DNA of 64,000 nucleotides from assembly GCF_015220045.1 (NCBI RefSeq), contig NZ_JADBGB010000006.1, positions 54,927 through 118,926 on the forward strand, read 5' to 3'. Both the position numbers and the translations under genes were made by a program. Below, piece after piece: positions 50,614 to 59,124 of this stretch. Under the pieces are notes generated by a model. The model did not search any database. It was given only the letters and a program-made list of their open reading frames with translations, and was not told where the DNA came from. The stretch is from Marivivens aquimaris. GTDB taxonomy: Bacteria > Pseudomonadota > Alphaproteobacteria > Rhodobacterales > Rhodobacteraceae. Every line of letters starts with the position of its first letter. The stretch's first letter is position 1.

Positions 50614-51071
50614 CAGTTGATCCCGTTGGCCCGCTGCAATTCGCGGACATAGGCGGCCACCATCTTGACGTCTCCTTGGGTCAATCCCTCGATCTTAGGC
50701 ATATTACCGAAATTCCAGTGATGTGCACGGACGCCGTTTTGAGCTGCCAGAACAAAAGCCATGTCCGAATGGTGGCTCGGTTCGTAGATCTTGTGCACGA
50801 GAGGCGGCGCAACACCGTTGCGACCGGCGGCATTTTCGCCGTGACACTCGGAACATTTTGCCTCGAATATGTTCTTCCCAAGCGCCGCCTGCTGCGAGAG
50901 CTCGTCAGGCAGCTGGACCTGAACGATCGGGCCGCCCTCAGCGATATCACTCGTGTCAGGTGGCGTCATGGAGTGGCCAACTGTTGCATTGTCCATCCCA
51001 AAAAACTGCCAAGCGGCAACCCCTCCACCCAAGATGAACACGGCCCCAATCAGCGCAGTCAATTTGTCCAT
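50613..51071 (-). CDS. membrane-anchored c-type cytochrome
   Basis: A 152-residue monohaem cytochrome with an N-terminal helix (about 4-24) and haem site AKCSECHGENAAG. Met in NFGNMPKIEGL is the likely axial ligand. ATG 51071 is used because upstream codons are not hydrophobic. It is the second gene of the LDT-cytochrome-MCO run. Confidence 0.88.
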   Translation of the reverse strand: MDKLTALIGAVFILGGGVAAWQFFGMDNATVGHSMTPPDTSDIAEGGPIVQVQLPDELSQQAALGKNIFEAKCSECHGENAAGRNGVAPPLVHKIYEPSHHSDMAFVLAAQNGVRAHHWNFGNMPKIEGLTQGDVKMVAAYVRELQRANGIN

Positions 51072-51099
51072 GCCAGTAAATTCCGTCTTGCCTGCTGGT

Positions 51100-51660
51100 T
51101 CAGATGAGCTTGACTTGAGTGCCGACGGGCACGCGCTCATAAAGCTCTTCCACCTGTTCGTTAAAAAGGCCAATGCAGCCATTCGACGATCGCCGGCCTA
51201 TCTTGCGCGTATCCTGTGTTCCGTGAATACGGTAATACTGCCATGAAAGGTAAAGCGCCCGAGTGCCCAAAGGATTTTCTGGATCGCCGCCCGCGATACG
51301 TGCCGGCCATTCCGGATTGCGTTCCCGCATGGAAGGTGTTGGTGCCCAGCTGGGATTCTTGCGTTTTTCGACAACTTCGGTATAGCCGCGCTTCGTAAGT
51401 TCATCTGTCAGCGGAACAGATGTCGGATAGATCCGCATTTCGCCGTCTGCCGTCCAGTGCTGAAGCGCCTTCGTCACAGTATCGGAAATGATGATCCCCT
51501 TTCCCAGCTTATCGAAATGGTCTTGCCAGTCGTGAGTTCGGAAAGAGGAAATGTTGCGACGACTGACTTCGGATCTAACCACACTTGGTGCAGCCAAAGC
51601 GACCGCCGCGAAACCCAATAGGCTTCGCCGGTTGACCTTGTTGTTTCGCGATGTCGTCAT
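51100..51660 (-). CDS. YkuD L,D-transpeptidase, short type
   Basis: Exported 186-residue enzyme with a Tat-like leader (VNRRSLLGFAAVAL). The catalytic region is YRIHGTQDTRKIG and Cys in RRSSNGCIGL. It heads the cytochrome-MCO-ScsC run. A predicted response-regulator box lies 76-95 bases upstream in its orientation. Confidence 0.9.
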   Translation of the reverse strand: MTTSRNNKVNRRSLLGFAAVALAAPSVVRSEVSRRNISSFRTHDWQDHFDKLGKGIIISDTVTKALQHWTADGEMRIYPTSVPLTDELTKRGYTEVVEKRKNPSWAPTPSMRERNPEWPARIAGGDPENPLGTRALYLSWQYYRIHGTQDTRKIGRRSSNGCIGLFNEQVEELYERVPVGTQVKLI

Positions 51661-51735
51661 GACACACTCCTAGCCTACGGTTTGTACATGTCTTTTACGG
51701 GAGACCCGGCATCAGGCAACCTGACAAGGCCGCGA

Positions 51736-51755
51736 GAAGTGTATCCATTTGTATC
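51736..51755 (-). promoter_or_regulatory. predicted response-regulator box B
   Basis: On the minus strand the tandem halves are GATACAAATG and GATACACTTC, facing the L,D-transpeptidase and cytochrome operon. It ends one base before the -35 of the divergent CueR promoter, so the two regulators may compete or cooperate. Confidence 0.6.
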
Positions 51756-51756
51756 C

Positions 51757-51787
51757 TTGACCTTACCCTGCTGGAGGGTCGCAAATG
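51757..51787 (+). promoter_or_regulatory. CueR-type promoter of the DUF2933 gene
   Basis: TTGACC and CAAATG are separated by 19 bases containing TTACCCTGCTGGAGGG. It reads into 51816. Confidence 0.75.
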
Positions 51788-51815
51788 ACGCCAGGAACGA
51801 GACAAAGAGGGTGTC

Positions 51816-52118
51816 ATGGACGACGAAAATCCCAAGAATAAGCCGATTACAGACAAGCTCATGCATTACGGAATGATGGCGTGTTGCATTGTGATGCTGT
51901 TGCCCGTGATCGGTTTTTTTCTCGCTGGCGGAACGCTTGCGGGTATGTGGGGCAATGCATCGGCTTTCGCCCCGCTCCTGTTGTGCGTTGGAGCGCATCT
52001 TGTGATGCATAGATTCATGGGGAAATCGTGCCATTCCGACAAGGCAAACGATACTATCGAGGAAGCGCCCGAGCCCATAAGTTCCGTGATTCCTAGCGTC
52101 GCCCGCAACAGGCAGTGA
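51816..52118 (+). CDS. DUF2933-like small membrane protein
   Basis: A 100-residue protein with two helices (about 18-40 and 48-65) and a Cys/His-rich C-terminal part including HLVMHRFMGKSCHSD. Met and Cys in MHYGMMACCIVM also lie at a helix start. The pattern resembles DUF2933 membrane proteins associated with copper loci. It precedes a small lipoprotein and the DsbD/ScsB-like gene. Confidence 0.75.
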   Translation: MDDENPKNKPITDKLMHYGMMACCIVMLLPVIGFFLAGGTLAGMWGNASAFAPLLLCVGAHLVMHRFMGKSCHSDKANDTIEEAPEPISSVIPSVARNRQ

Positions 52119-52119
52119 T

Positions 52120-52344
52120 GTGCGAGGGAAAGCAAAGGTATTCGTATTGCTGTTGATGGTTACATTACTTGGAGGTTGCGCGGGAAGCCTTGCAGACTGC
52201 CTAGATCTGAAGGCTATCGTGTCCACGAAGCAAGCGTCAGACCTTCTGCCGGATGGGTGTCGAACCCTTTCATCTTCTGCGACTGGTGTTGCGCGAATTG
52301 TCTGTGCGGACGGTCGTCAGGGTTTTGCCACAGGTGGACTTTGA
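52120..52344 (+). CDS. small lipoprotein
   Basis: A 74-residue precursor from GTG 52120 with lipobox VTLLGGC. The mature part of about 55 residues contains three further Cys (DCLDL, DGCRT, IVCADG). The family is not recognised. It lies between the DUF2933 gene and the ScsB-like gene, in the same direction. Confidence 0.6.
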   Translation: MRGKAKVFVLLLMVTLLGGCAGSLADCLDLKAIVSTKQASDLLPDGCRTLSSSATGVARIVCADGRQGFATGGL

Positions 52345-52401
52345 CGCAATTTCCGCCGTCCTGGCGAAATCTGCGGAAAATATGGGAAGGAAGCAGGTAT
52401 C

Positions 52402-54531
52402 TTGATCGATTGCCTTTTGATCCTGCGACGGGTTTTGCTTATTCCCTTCGTGCTCCTGGCCGTTGTCTCTGGAAGTGTCGCGGCAGCAACCTCTGCTGAA
52501 TACCAGAGCGCGCCACTCACCGCGCATCTCATTAGTGTACAGGACGGCGTTCCCGAGAACACACAGACTCTGTCAGCCGGGCTTCACCTTCAACTGAACG
52601 AAAACTGGAAGACCTATTGGCGGTCGGCGGGCGAGGTGGGAATACCGCCTTCGGTCGAATGGAGCGGTTCCGAAAACGTCGCAGATGTCGAATTCATGTG
52701 GCCCGCCCCGACGCGCTTCACCGCCTTCGGCATCGAAAATTTTGGTTATGCGGGTGAAGTCGTCTTTCCGCTGCGCATAACGCTCAAAGATCCCGGCGCA
52801 CCTGTGACTCTTTCCGCGCAGGTCAAACTGCTGGTGTGCTCCAATGTCTGTGTCCCGGAAGAGTTTGACCTGTCACTTCGCCTCGGACGGGGCAACGTCA
52901 TCGACAGCACTTCGGCTGGGCTGATCGGTACGTTTTCCGAGCGCGTCCCCGAAGGGGCCAAGACGAGCGGCGTCAGCGAGGCAAATGCCTTCATCGACGA
53001 AGACCTCACGGAGTTGATCGTCAGCCTTCGCGTCGATGAACCACTCCAGTCGCCGGATGTGTTTCCCGAACTGGGTATGGGTGTTGCGCTTGGCAAACCC
53101 GATATCCGTTTGGGAGAAGAGGATCGTTTGCTTTGGGCGCGCTTGCCGATCCTCTCGTCGAATACGGATGTGACAGTGGCTCCGTCGATTACCGTCACCG
53201 ACGGCGAGAACCGGGCCTTCACGATCATCGCGGATCGCGTGGCGCAAGGAATAGCACCACCCTTTGAACTGGCCGCCACGACACCGGACATGATGGAACT
53301 GATCTGGATTGCCGCGATCGCGCTGCTGGGCGGATTGATCCTGAATGTGATGCCCTGCGTGCTGCCGGTGCTGTCCATCAAGGTGTCGTCTGTGCTCAAA
53401 CACACCGATCACGACACAACCCGTGTCCGGTTCGGTTTCGTCGCTGCCAGCGCCGGCATCATGACGTTCATGTGGGGTCTGGCGCTCGTCCTCTGGGCGC
53501 TCCAGACGGCAGGCCTCAGCGTCGGGTGGGGTTTGCAGTTTCAAAGCCCGCTGTTTCTTGCGGCGATGATCGCTGTCCTGCTCGTCTTTTCGGCAAATCT
53601 GTTCGGAGCGTTCGAGTTCGCCCTTCCACACGGCATGCAGACGCGGCTTGCAGGGGCCGGAGGACGCAACGGGTATTCCGCCGACTTTTTCACTGGCATG
53701 TTCGGTGCCGTCATGGCGACGCCTTGTTCGGCACCGTTCCTCGGCACCGCGGTGGCCTTTGCTTTGGCCGGGCGTGGCGTGGAAATCCTCATCGTCTTTA
53801 CGAGCCTCGGGCTCGGCCTCGCCCTGCCCTATCTCGTCATCGCCGCGTTCCCGCGTCTGGTCGCATTGATGCCCAAGCCTGGTCGATGGATGCTGATCAT
53901 CAAAAGCGTCATGGGGGTTTTGTTGCTTGCAACCGCCGTGTGGCTGTTCTGGGTGCTCGACGGTGTCGCCGGGCTTGCGTCTGTCATCGCGGTCGCGGCG
54001 TTGTCCGGTCTCGCCGTTCTGATACTATCTCTCCCGAATGTGCAGTCCCAATTCAGGTGGTCTATTGCCATAGCCAGCCTTGTCCTGGCCATTGCCGCAG
54101 GTCCTCTCTTGCAGCAATCAGCACCTGCGCGTTCGACGCCGCAGTTGGCAATGGCTTGGATCGCATTTGATCGTTCGGAAATAGCGAAACGCGTGTCCGC
54201 AGGAGAGGTCGTTTTTGTCGATGTGACCGCTGACTGGTGTCTGACTTGCAAAGCGAACAAGACACTTATCATCGATCGGGAGCCAGTCCGGAGCGCGCTT
54301 GAAGCGCCTGGAGTCACGGCGATGCAGGCAGATTGGACACGCCCGGACACGCGCATTTCCCGCTACCTTGAGAGTTTCGGCAGATACGGCATCCCCTTCA
54401 ATGCCGTCTACGGACCATCGGCACCGAACGGCATTGTGCTGTCCGAATTGCTAAAAACCGAGGACGTGATGAACGCCTTGGCGCAAGCCAGTGGTCGGGA
54501 TGTTTCCGCAAAGGTTGCCGGACAGGAGTGA
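52402..54531 (+). CDS. scsB: ScsB/DsbD-like thiol reductase
   Basis: A 709-residue membrane protein, starting at TTG 52402 with AAGGA upstream. An exported N-terminal domain with two Cys (LLVCSNVCVPEEF) precedes eight helices with the redox Cys in NVMPCVLPVLSIK and MATPCSAPFLGTA, then a C-terminal thioredoxin domain DWCLTCKANK. It should pass electrons from cytosolic thioredoxin to periplasmic proteins such as the ScsC-like protein at 46080. Promoter read-through from the CueR-type site upstream is likely. Confidence 0.92.
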   Translation: MIDCLLILRRVLLIPFVLLAVVSGSVAAATSAEYQSAPLTAHLISVQDGVPENTQTLSAGLHLQLNENWKTYWRSAGEVGIPPSVEWSGSENVADVEFMWPAPTRFTAFGIENFGYAGEVVFPLRITLKDPGAPVTLSAQVKLLVCSNVCVPEEFDLSLRLGRGNVIDSTSAGLIGTFSERVPEGAKTSGVSEANAFIDEDLTELIVSLRVDEPLQSPDVFPELGMGVALGKPDIRLGEEDRLLWARLPILSSNTDVTVAPSITVTDGENRAFTIIADRVAQGIAPPFELAATTPDMMELIWIAAIALLGGLILNVMPCVLPVLSIKVSSVLKHTDHDTTRVRFGFVAASAGIMTFMWGLALVLWALQTAGLSVGWGLQFQSPLFLAAMIAVLLVFSANLFGAFEFALPHGMQTRLAGAGGRNGYSADFFTGMFGAVMATPCSAPFLGTAVAFALAGRGVEILIVFTSLGLGLALPYLVIAAFPRLVALMPKPGRWMLIIKSVMGVLLLATAVWLFWVLDGVAGLASVIAVAALSGLAVLILSLPNVQSQFRWSIAIASLVLAIAAGPLLQQSAPARSTPQLAMAWIAFDRSEIAKRVSAGEVVFVDVTADWCLTCKANKTLIIDREPVRSALEAPGVTAMQADWTRPDTRISRYLESFGRYGIPFNAVYGPSAPNGIVLSELLKTEDVMNALAQASGRDVSAKVAGQE

Positions 54532-54559
54532 CCTGCTCGACCGGGACACCGAGCAGTAG

Positions 54560-55711
54560 TCAGCCGCCGAGCCGCTCAAGCGCGGCACGGACCGCCGCAC
54601 GCCGAGGATCACTGGCGGGCTGCTGCTCCAACAGCGCTTCAGCCTTGCGGTAGGCCTCAACGGCGCGATCGGGCTCCTGAAGGACGGTATAGGCATTTGC
54701 CAGCCGCATCCAACCATCCAGATCGTCCGGTTCATCCTCAAGACGCTCGGCCAGCCGCGAGACCATCGATCGGATGAACTCCGCGCGATCCGCGTCATTC
54801 ATCTCCGACGCCGCCGCGACATCTGCGGCACTCGGGCCTGGTTGCGACGTCGGCCCGCTGGGTAGATTGACGACCGGAAGGTCAGCTGCCGCTGCAATCC
54901 GGTTGATCTGCGCTGCATAGGTCTCCATCCAGGGAACGTAAGCCTCTTCCTGATTCAGTCGTGAAACAAGCAGATCGTAGGCCTTACGCGTCTCTTCTTG
55001 CTGAAAGTAATACAGAGACTCGAAGTAGGTTGCCGCAGGATTGGATGGGTCAAGGTCCAAAGCGCGATCAATGGCCAATTTCGCCCGTGGAATAACAACG
55101 CCGTCATTGGCAACCGCGACAGCCTCTGCCAGCATGGAGAATGTCGCGGAGGTGGCATCCTCCCGTTCGGCAACGACTTCGAAGGCTTCGACGGCATCGG
55201 CTGCTCTGCCCATGCGCTGATAGGTCTGGCCCAACAGCATCCACCCTTCGCTAGGGCCGCCGGTCGGATCGGATACAAGCCTTTCGCGAAGTTGTATTGC
55301 CAGCGCCGTCACTTCATCAGTCTGTGCCCGCTCCTCTGCACGGGCAGCGAAGGCCATTGAAGGAACCTCCGGCGATCCCATCGTCAGATAGTAGCCCGCG
55401 GCAATAACCGGCGCGAGGACCGCCGCGACAACGAGAGTGACTCTGCCACCATTACGGGATGATCCGGCTTTTTCTTCCGAATTGCGGGTCGTCGCGAGGA
55501 TCCGTTTCTTGATCTCGAGTCTGGCCGCTTGAGCTTCCTGTTCAGAAATCAAACCGCGGTCCATGTCTCGTTGGATTTCCCGCATCTGATCGGCGAGGAT
55601 CGCCGGTACCGCATCCCCTCTGGTGAGAGTGTTCGATTTGGACAGCAGCAGCGGGTAGAGGACAATTCCGATTGCGACCAGCGTCAAAAGAACGAAAATA
55701 CCCCAGATCAT
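54560..55711 (-). CDS. ccmI: CcmI cytochrome c maturation protein
   Basis: A 383-residue protein. Two N-terminal membrane helices (about 3-22 and 90-110) flank a cytoplasmic loop with DQMREIQRDMDRGLI; a TPR domain (about 150-380) binds apocytochromes. It holds the apocytochrome for the CcmF/CcmH haem lyase. Its overlap with ccmH by ATGA and its place at the end of the ccm run fit the usual order. Confidence 0.92.
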   Translation of the reverse strand: MIWGIFVLLTLVAIGIVLYPLLLSKSNTLTRGDAVPAILADQMREIQRDMDRGLISEQEAQAARLEIKKRILATTRNSEEKAGSSRNGGRVTLVVAAVLAPVIAAGYYLTMGSPEVPSMAFAARAEERAQTDEVTALAIQLRERLVSDPTGGPSEGWMLLGQTYQRMGRAADAVEAFEVVAEREDATSATFSMLAEAVAVANDGVVIPRAKLAIDRALDLDPSNPAATYFESLYYFQQEETRKAYDLLVSRLNQEEAYVPWMETYAAQINRIAAAADLPVVNLPSGPTSQPGPSAADVAAASEMNDADRAEFIRSMVSRLAERLEDEPDDLDGWMRLANAYTVLQEPDRAVEAYRKAEALLEQQPASDPRRAAVRAALERLGG

Positions 55712-56181
55712 GACGCATCCCCCGCTTCGTTTTGCCTGAGAATTTCGGACACGGTGTTCTCATCCTCCGAGCCCAAGTCTTCAAATGCCTCTTGCTTTCG
55801 CCGACTCATCAGTAGCCCGCCACCAACGAAAACCCCGATCAGAACGAAAGCGATCGGAGCGAACCAAAGCGCGTAGGTCGCAGGCTCCAGAGGCGGTTTC
55901 AGCAGCACGTAATCCCCGTACCGCGCCCGTATGTATTCGATCACCTCCGCGTCGCTGTCTCCAACGACCAGGCGCTCGCGTACGAGCAGACGCAAGTCCC
56001 GCGCCACACCCGCGTTCGAACTGTCGATGTCCTGGTTCTGACAGACGACGCATCGTAGATCCTTGGAAATCTCCCGCGCACGCTGTTCCAATACCGGGTC
56101 GGTCAGCATTTCGTCCGGTTCCACCGCATTGGCGGCAAAGGGAAGGAGCCCGATGCAAAACGCGAAAATCAACTGTCTCAT
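55708..56181 (-). CDS. ccmH: CcmH thiol oxidoreductase
   Basis: A 157-residue inner-membrane protein with a signal peptide (ends ANAV) and the haem-ligation motif LRCVVCQNQDI with its Cys pair. A C-terminal helix (about 100-125) anchors it. It reduces apocytochrome Cys pairs before haem attachment. It lies between ccmG and ccmI with ATGA overlaps. Confidence 0.93.
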   Translation of the reverse strand: MRQLIFAFCIGLLPFAANAVEPDEMLTDPVLEQRAREISKDLRCVVCQNQDIDSSNAGVARDLRLLVRERLVVGDSDAEVIEYIRARYGDYVLLKPPLEPATYALWFAPIAFVLIGVFVGGGLLMSRRKQEAFEDLGSEDENTVSEILRQNEAGDAS

Positions 56182-56744
56182 GAACCTGCTCCATTTGGCA
56201 GTGCGCCTGCCTGCTTCAGGGCTTGCGTGAACCGTTCGACGGCGTCCGGACCCACGACCGGCCCGACATAGCGAAACAAAACGGTGCCATCGCTATCGAC
56301 GATGAAGGTTTCCGGCACGCCCGACAGGCCCCATTCGATCCCGGTCCGGCCCGACAGGTCGGACCCGATCCGCTCGTAGGGATTGCCGAGGTCATTGAGC
56401 CACTTCACGGCATCCTCAGGTTTGTCTTTGTAGTTTATTCCGAACAACCGCATGCCGTCTCGTTCGACAAATCTTGTCAACACGGCATGTTCCGCGCGGC
56501 AGGGCACGCACCAGGACGCAAAGACATTGACCACGACCGGTCGTTCGTTGCCGACAAGATCGCTTCGGGCCAGGCCGGGTGTCTCCAACCCCGGCACGGG
56601 ATCGAGGTCGAACGCCGGGGCCGGTTGCGAGATCAGGACGGAAGGGATCTCGTTGGGATCCCGGTCGGGATTGAGCCCCCAGAGAAAAAACCCACCGAAT
56701 ATGACCGCCGCAATAAACGGCAGCCCGGCAATGAGACGTTTCAT
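56178..56744 (-). CDS. ccmG: CcmG/DsbE thioredoxin
   Basis: A 188-residue membrane-anchored thioredoxin. One N-terminal helix (about 3-22) precedes NVFASWCVPCRAEH with the active Cys pair, and GVPETFIVDSDG with the cis-Pro. It passes electrons to CcmH and apocytochromes. It overlaps ccmH by four bases. Confidence 0.93.
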   Translation of the reverse strand: MKRLIAGLPFIAAVIFGGFFLWGLNPDRDPNEIPSVLISQPAPAFDLDPVPGLETPGLARSDLVGNERPVVVNVFASWCVPCRAEHAVLTRFVERDGMRLFGINYKDKPEDAVKWLNDLGNPYERIGSDLSGRTGIEWGLSGVPETFIVDSDGTVLFRYVGPVVGPDAVERFTQALKQAGALPNGAGS

Positions 56745-56752
56745 CTTCTCTC

Positions 56753-58753
56753 CTACTCGGCAGGAACGGCATCGGTGGCTGGCTGTTTGGCACGGCGCGG
56801 CGCCCCGACCCTCAAACGGCGATCCGACAAGGACAAACAGCCACCGATCACCAGCAGGATCGAGCCGATCCAGATCAGGTTGACGAGCGGTTCATAGAGG
56901 ATCCGAAGGGTCCATGCTCCGGCGTTGTTCACTTGATCGGAGGCTGGCGTTGCAATCGACGTATAGAGATCACCCGCCAATGTGGAGCGGATGGCCGACT
57001 CCGTCGTCTGGCTTTCCGCGACCGGGTAATACCGCCGTTCCGGGAAAAGTGTCGTGACCAATTCGCCATCCCGACGCACCACAAGGGTGCCGCGATCCGC
57101 GATGTAGTTCGGCCCTTGAACCTTTGCGGCCCCTTCGAAGGTGATGTCGAACCCGGCGATCGTGACTTCGGTCCCGGGGGCGGCAAAGACGATCTCCTCA
57201 CTCTTCCATCCGGTCGAGCCGATCATCCCCATCATCAACACAGCGACGCCGGCATGGGCAAGCGTCATACCGTGAGAGGCGCGTGGCAGGTTGCGCACGC
57301 GTCTCGCGCTCTCTGCAAGGGAAACCTCGAACAGACGGATGCGTAGCGCCCATTCCCGCAGGGTCGCAAAAAGCAGCCACGCTGCGCCGAGGATGGCAAG
57401 ATAGGCCATGATCGGCCCACCGTTCAGAAGATACCATGCGGCCAAGGCTGCAATGACCGCCAGCACGGCCACGAATTGGATGCGATCGAGCAAACCGGCG
57501 ATATCAGCCCGCTTCCACGACAGGAATGGACCAAGACCCATGAACACGACCAGTGCCAGCATCATCGGAATGAAGGCCGCGTTGAAGAAAGGTGGACCGA
57601 CCGAGATCTTGTCCCCGGTGACAGCCTCCAGGATCAGTGGATAAAGCGTCCCGAACAGGACCGTTCCCGTAGCGGCGGCCAGAATGAGGTTGTTCACGAG
57701 CAGCCCGGCCTCGCGGCTGATCGGGCGAAACAGACCACCCGGCTCCATTTCGGGCGCCCGCCAGGCGTAGAGCGCCAGCGACCCACCGATGGACACGGCC
57801 AGCAGACCCAGAATGTAAAGCCCGCGCTCTGGATCGACGGCGAAGGCATGCACGGATGTAAGCAGGCCTGACCGGACGATGAACGTCCCGAGCAGCGAAA
57901 GCGAGAAAGTCAGGATGGCAAGTAGGATGGTCCAGCTTTTGAACGCGTCGCGCTTTTCGGTGACGATGGCGGAATGCAGCAGCGCCGTGCCCAGAAGCCA
58001 GGGCATGAAGCTCACGTTCTCGACCGGGTCCCAGAACCACCAGCCGCCCCAGCCCAGTTCATAATAGGCCCACCACGATCCAAGAGCGATACCTGCCGTA
58101 AGGCTGACCCACGCGGCCAATGTCCACGGGCGGACCCATCTGGCCCAGGCCGGATCGACGCGCCCTTCCAGAAGAGCCGCAACGGCAAAGGAAAACACGA
58201 TGGAGAAGCCGACATACCCGAAATACAAGAGCGGCGGGTGCATGGCGAGACCCATGTCCTGAAGCAACGGGTTGAGGTCATTGCCGTCGAGCGGCGGCGG
58301 AAACACCCGCTCGAAGGGGTTCGACGTCAGCAGCAGGAAGGACAGGAAGCCGACGCTGATCCACGCCTGCACCGACAAGGTGCGCGCCTTGGTCTCGGCG
58401 GGGATGTTCGATCCGAACCAGGCGACGCCCGCGCCGAACACCGCGAGTATCAGGATCCAGAGCAGCAGCGAACCCTCATGGCTGCCCCAGGTCCCGGCCA
58501 CCTTGTAGAGCATTGGCTTGAGCGAATGGGAGTTCTCGACGACGTTCCTGACGGTAAAATCGCTGACGATGAAAGCCTGCATCAGCGCTGCGAAGGCGAT
58601 GGCCACAAACAGCACTTGTCCTATTGCCGTCGCCTGGGCGGATTTCATCCAGACGGCATTTCTACGCGACGCACCTGCAATCGGTAGAACACTCTGAACA
58701 AGCGCAAGCGCCAGTGCGAGGGCCAGTGCGAAGTGACCAATTTCCGGGACCAT
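56753..58753 (-). CDS. ccmF: CcmF haem lyase component
   Basis: A 666-residue polytopic protein with the haem-handling WWD domain GWGGWWFWDPVENVSF and the GTWGSHEGSLLLW segment. Conserved His residues in GSHEG and the later region serve as haem ligands. It is the core of the cytochrome c lyase. No ccmA-E genes occur in the window, so haem delivery must come from another locus. Confidence 0.95.
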   Translation of the reverse strand: MVPEIGHFALALALALALVQSVLPIAGASRRNAVWMKSAQATAIGQVLFVAIAFAALMQAFIVSDFTVRNVVENSHSLKPMLYKVAGTWGSHEGSLLLWILILAVFGAGVAWFGSNIPAETKARTLSVQAWISVGFLSFLLLTSNPFERVFPPPLDGNDLNPLLQDMGLAMHPPLLYFGYVGFSIVFSFAVAALLEGRVDPAWARWVRPWTLAAWVSLTAGIALGSWWAYYELGWGGWWFWDPVENVSFMPWLLGTALLHSAIVTEKRDAFKSWTILLAILTFSLSLLGTFIVRSGLLTSVHAFAVDPERGLYILGLLAVSIGGSLALYAWRAPEMEPGGLFRPISREAGLLVNNLILAAATGTVLFGTLYPLILEAVTGDKISVGPPFFNAAFIPMMLALVVFMGLGPFLSWKRADIAGLLDRIQFVAVLAVIAALAAWYLLNGGPIMAYLAILGAAWLLFATLREWALRIRLFEVSLAESARRVRNLPRASHGMTLAHAGVAVLMMGMIGSTGWKSEEIVFAAPGTEVTIAGFDITFEGAAKVQGPNYIADRGTLVVRRDGELVTTLFPERRYYPVAESQTTESAIRSTLAGDLYTSIATPASDQVNNAGAWTLRILYEPLVNLIWIGSILLVIGGCLSLSDRRLRVGAPRRAKQPATDAVPAE

Positions 58754-58818
58754 GGCGTTCTTTCCTATTCAGCGTCGGTGGGCGTCGCGTCGGACGGCTT
58801 TGGCGTCCGCGGCGGGGT

Positions 58819-59124
58819 CTATTCGTCGAGCGTTGCTTTGCGGCGACGGAACTCTTCTTCGTCGATTTCCCCATTTGCAAAGCGGCGCCTGAGCGCTTCC
58901 TGCGCGTCCGAGTCCGGGGGACGGGTGCCATTGTCCCGCAGCCTGAACACCAGAAACACCACCAATGCGATCAGCGCACCCCAGAAGGCGAGCATCATGA
59001 AGCCGCCCACAAAGCCATAGCCACTGCCCCACATGTGCCCCGTCCAGGAGCCTGGTCCATCAGCCTGCGCCATGCTGGCGGGCAAGCTGGCCAGCAACGG
59101 CAGGATCAACGCGTTCAGTTTCAT
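58819..59124 (-). CDS. SHOCT-domain small membrane protein
   Basis: A 101-residue protein with a signal peptide (ends AQAD), one helix (about 38-60) and the C-terminal SHOCT motif ALRRRFANGEIDEEEFRRRKATL. SHOCT domains occur in small membrane proteins of many stress loci without a known activity. It overlaps the 3' end of the kinase gene by about 65 bases. Confidence 0.85.
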   Translation of the reverse strand: MKLNALILPLLASLPASMAQADGPGSWTGHMWGSGYGFVGGFMMLAFWGALIALVVFLVFRLRDNGTRPPDSDAQEALRRRFANGEIDEEEFRRRKATLDE

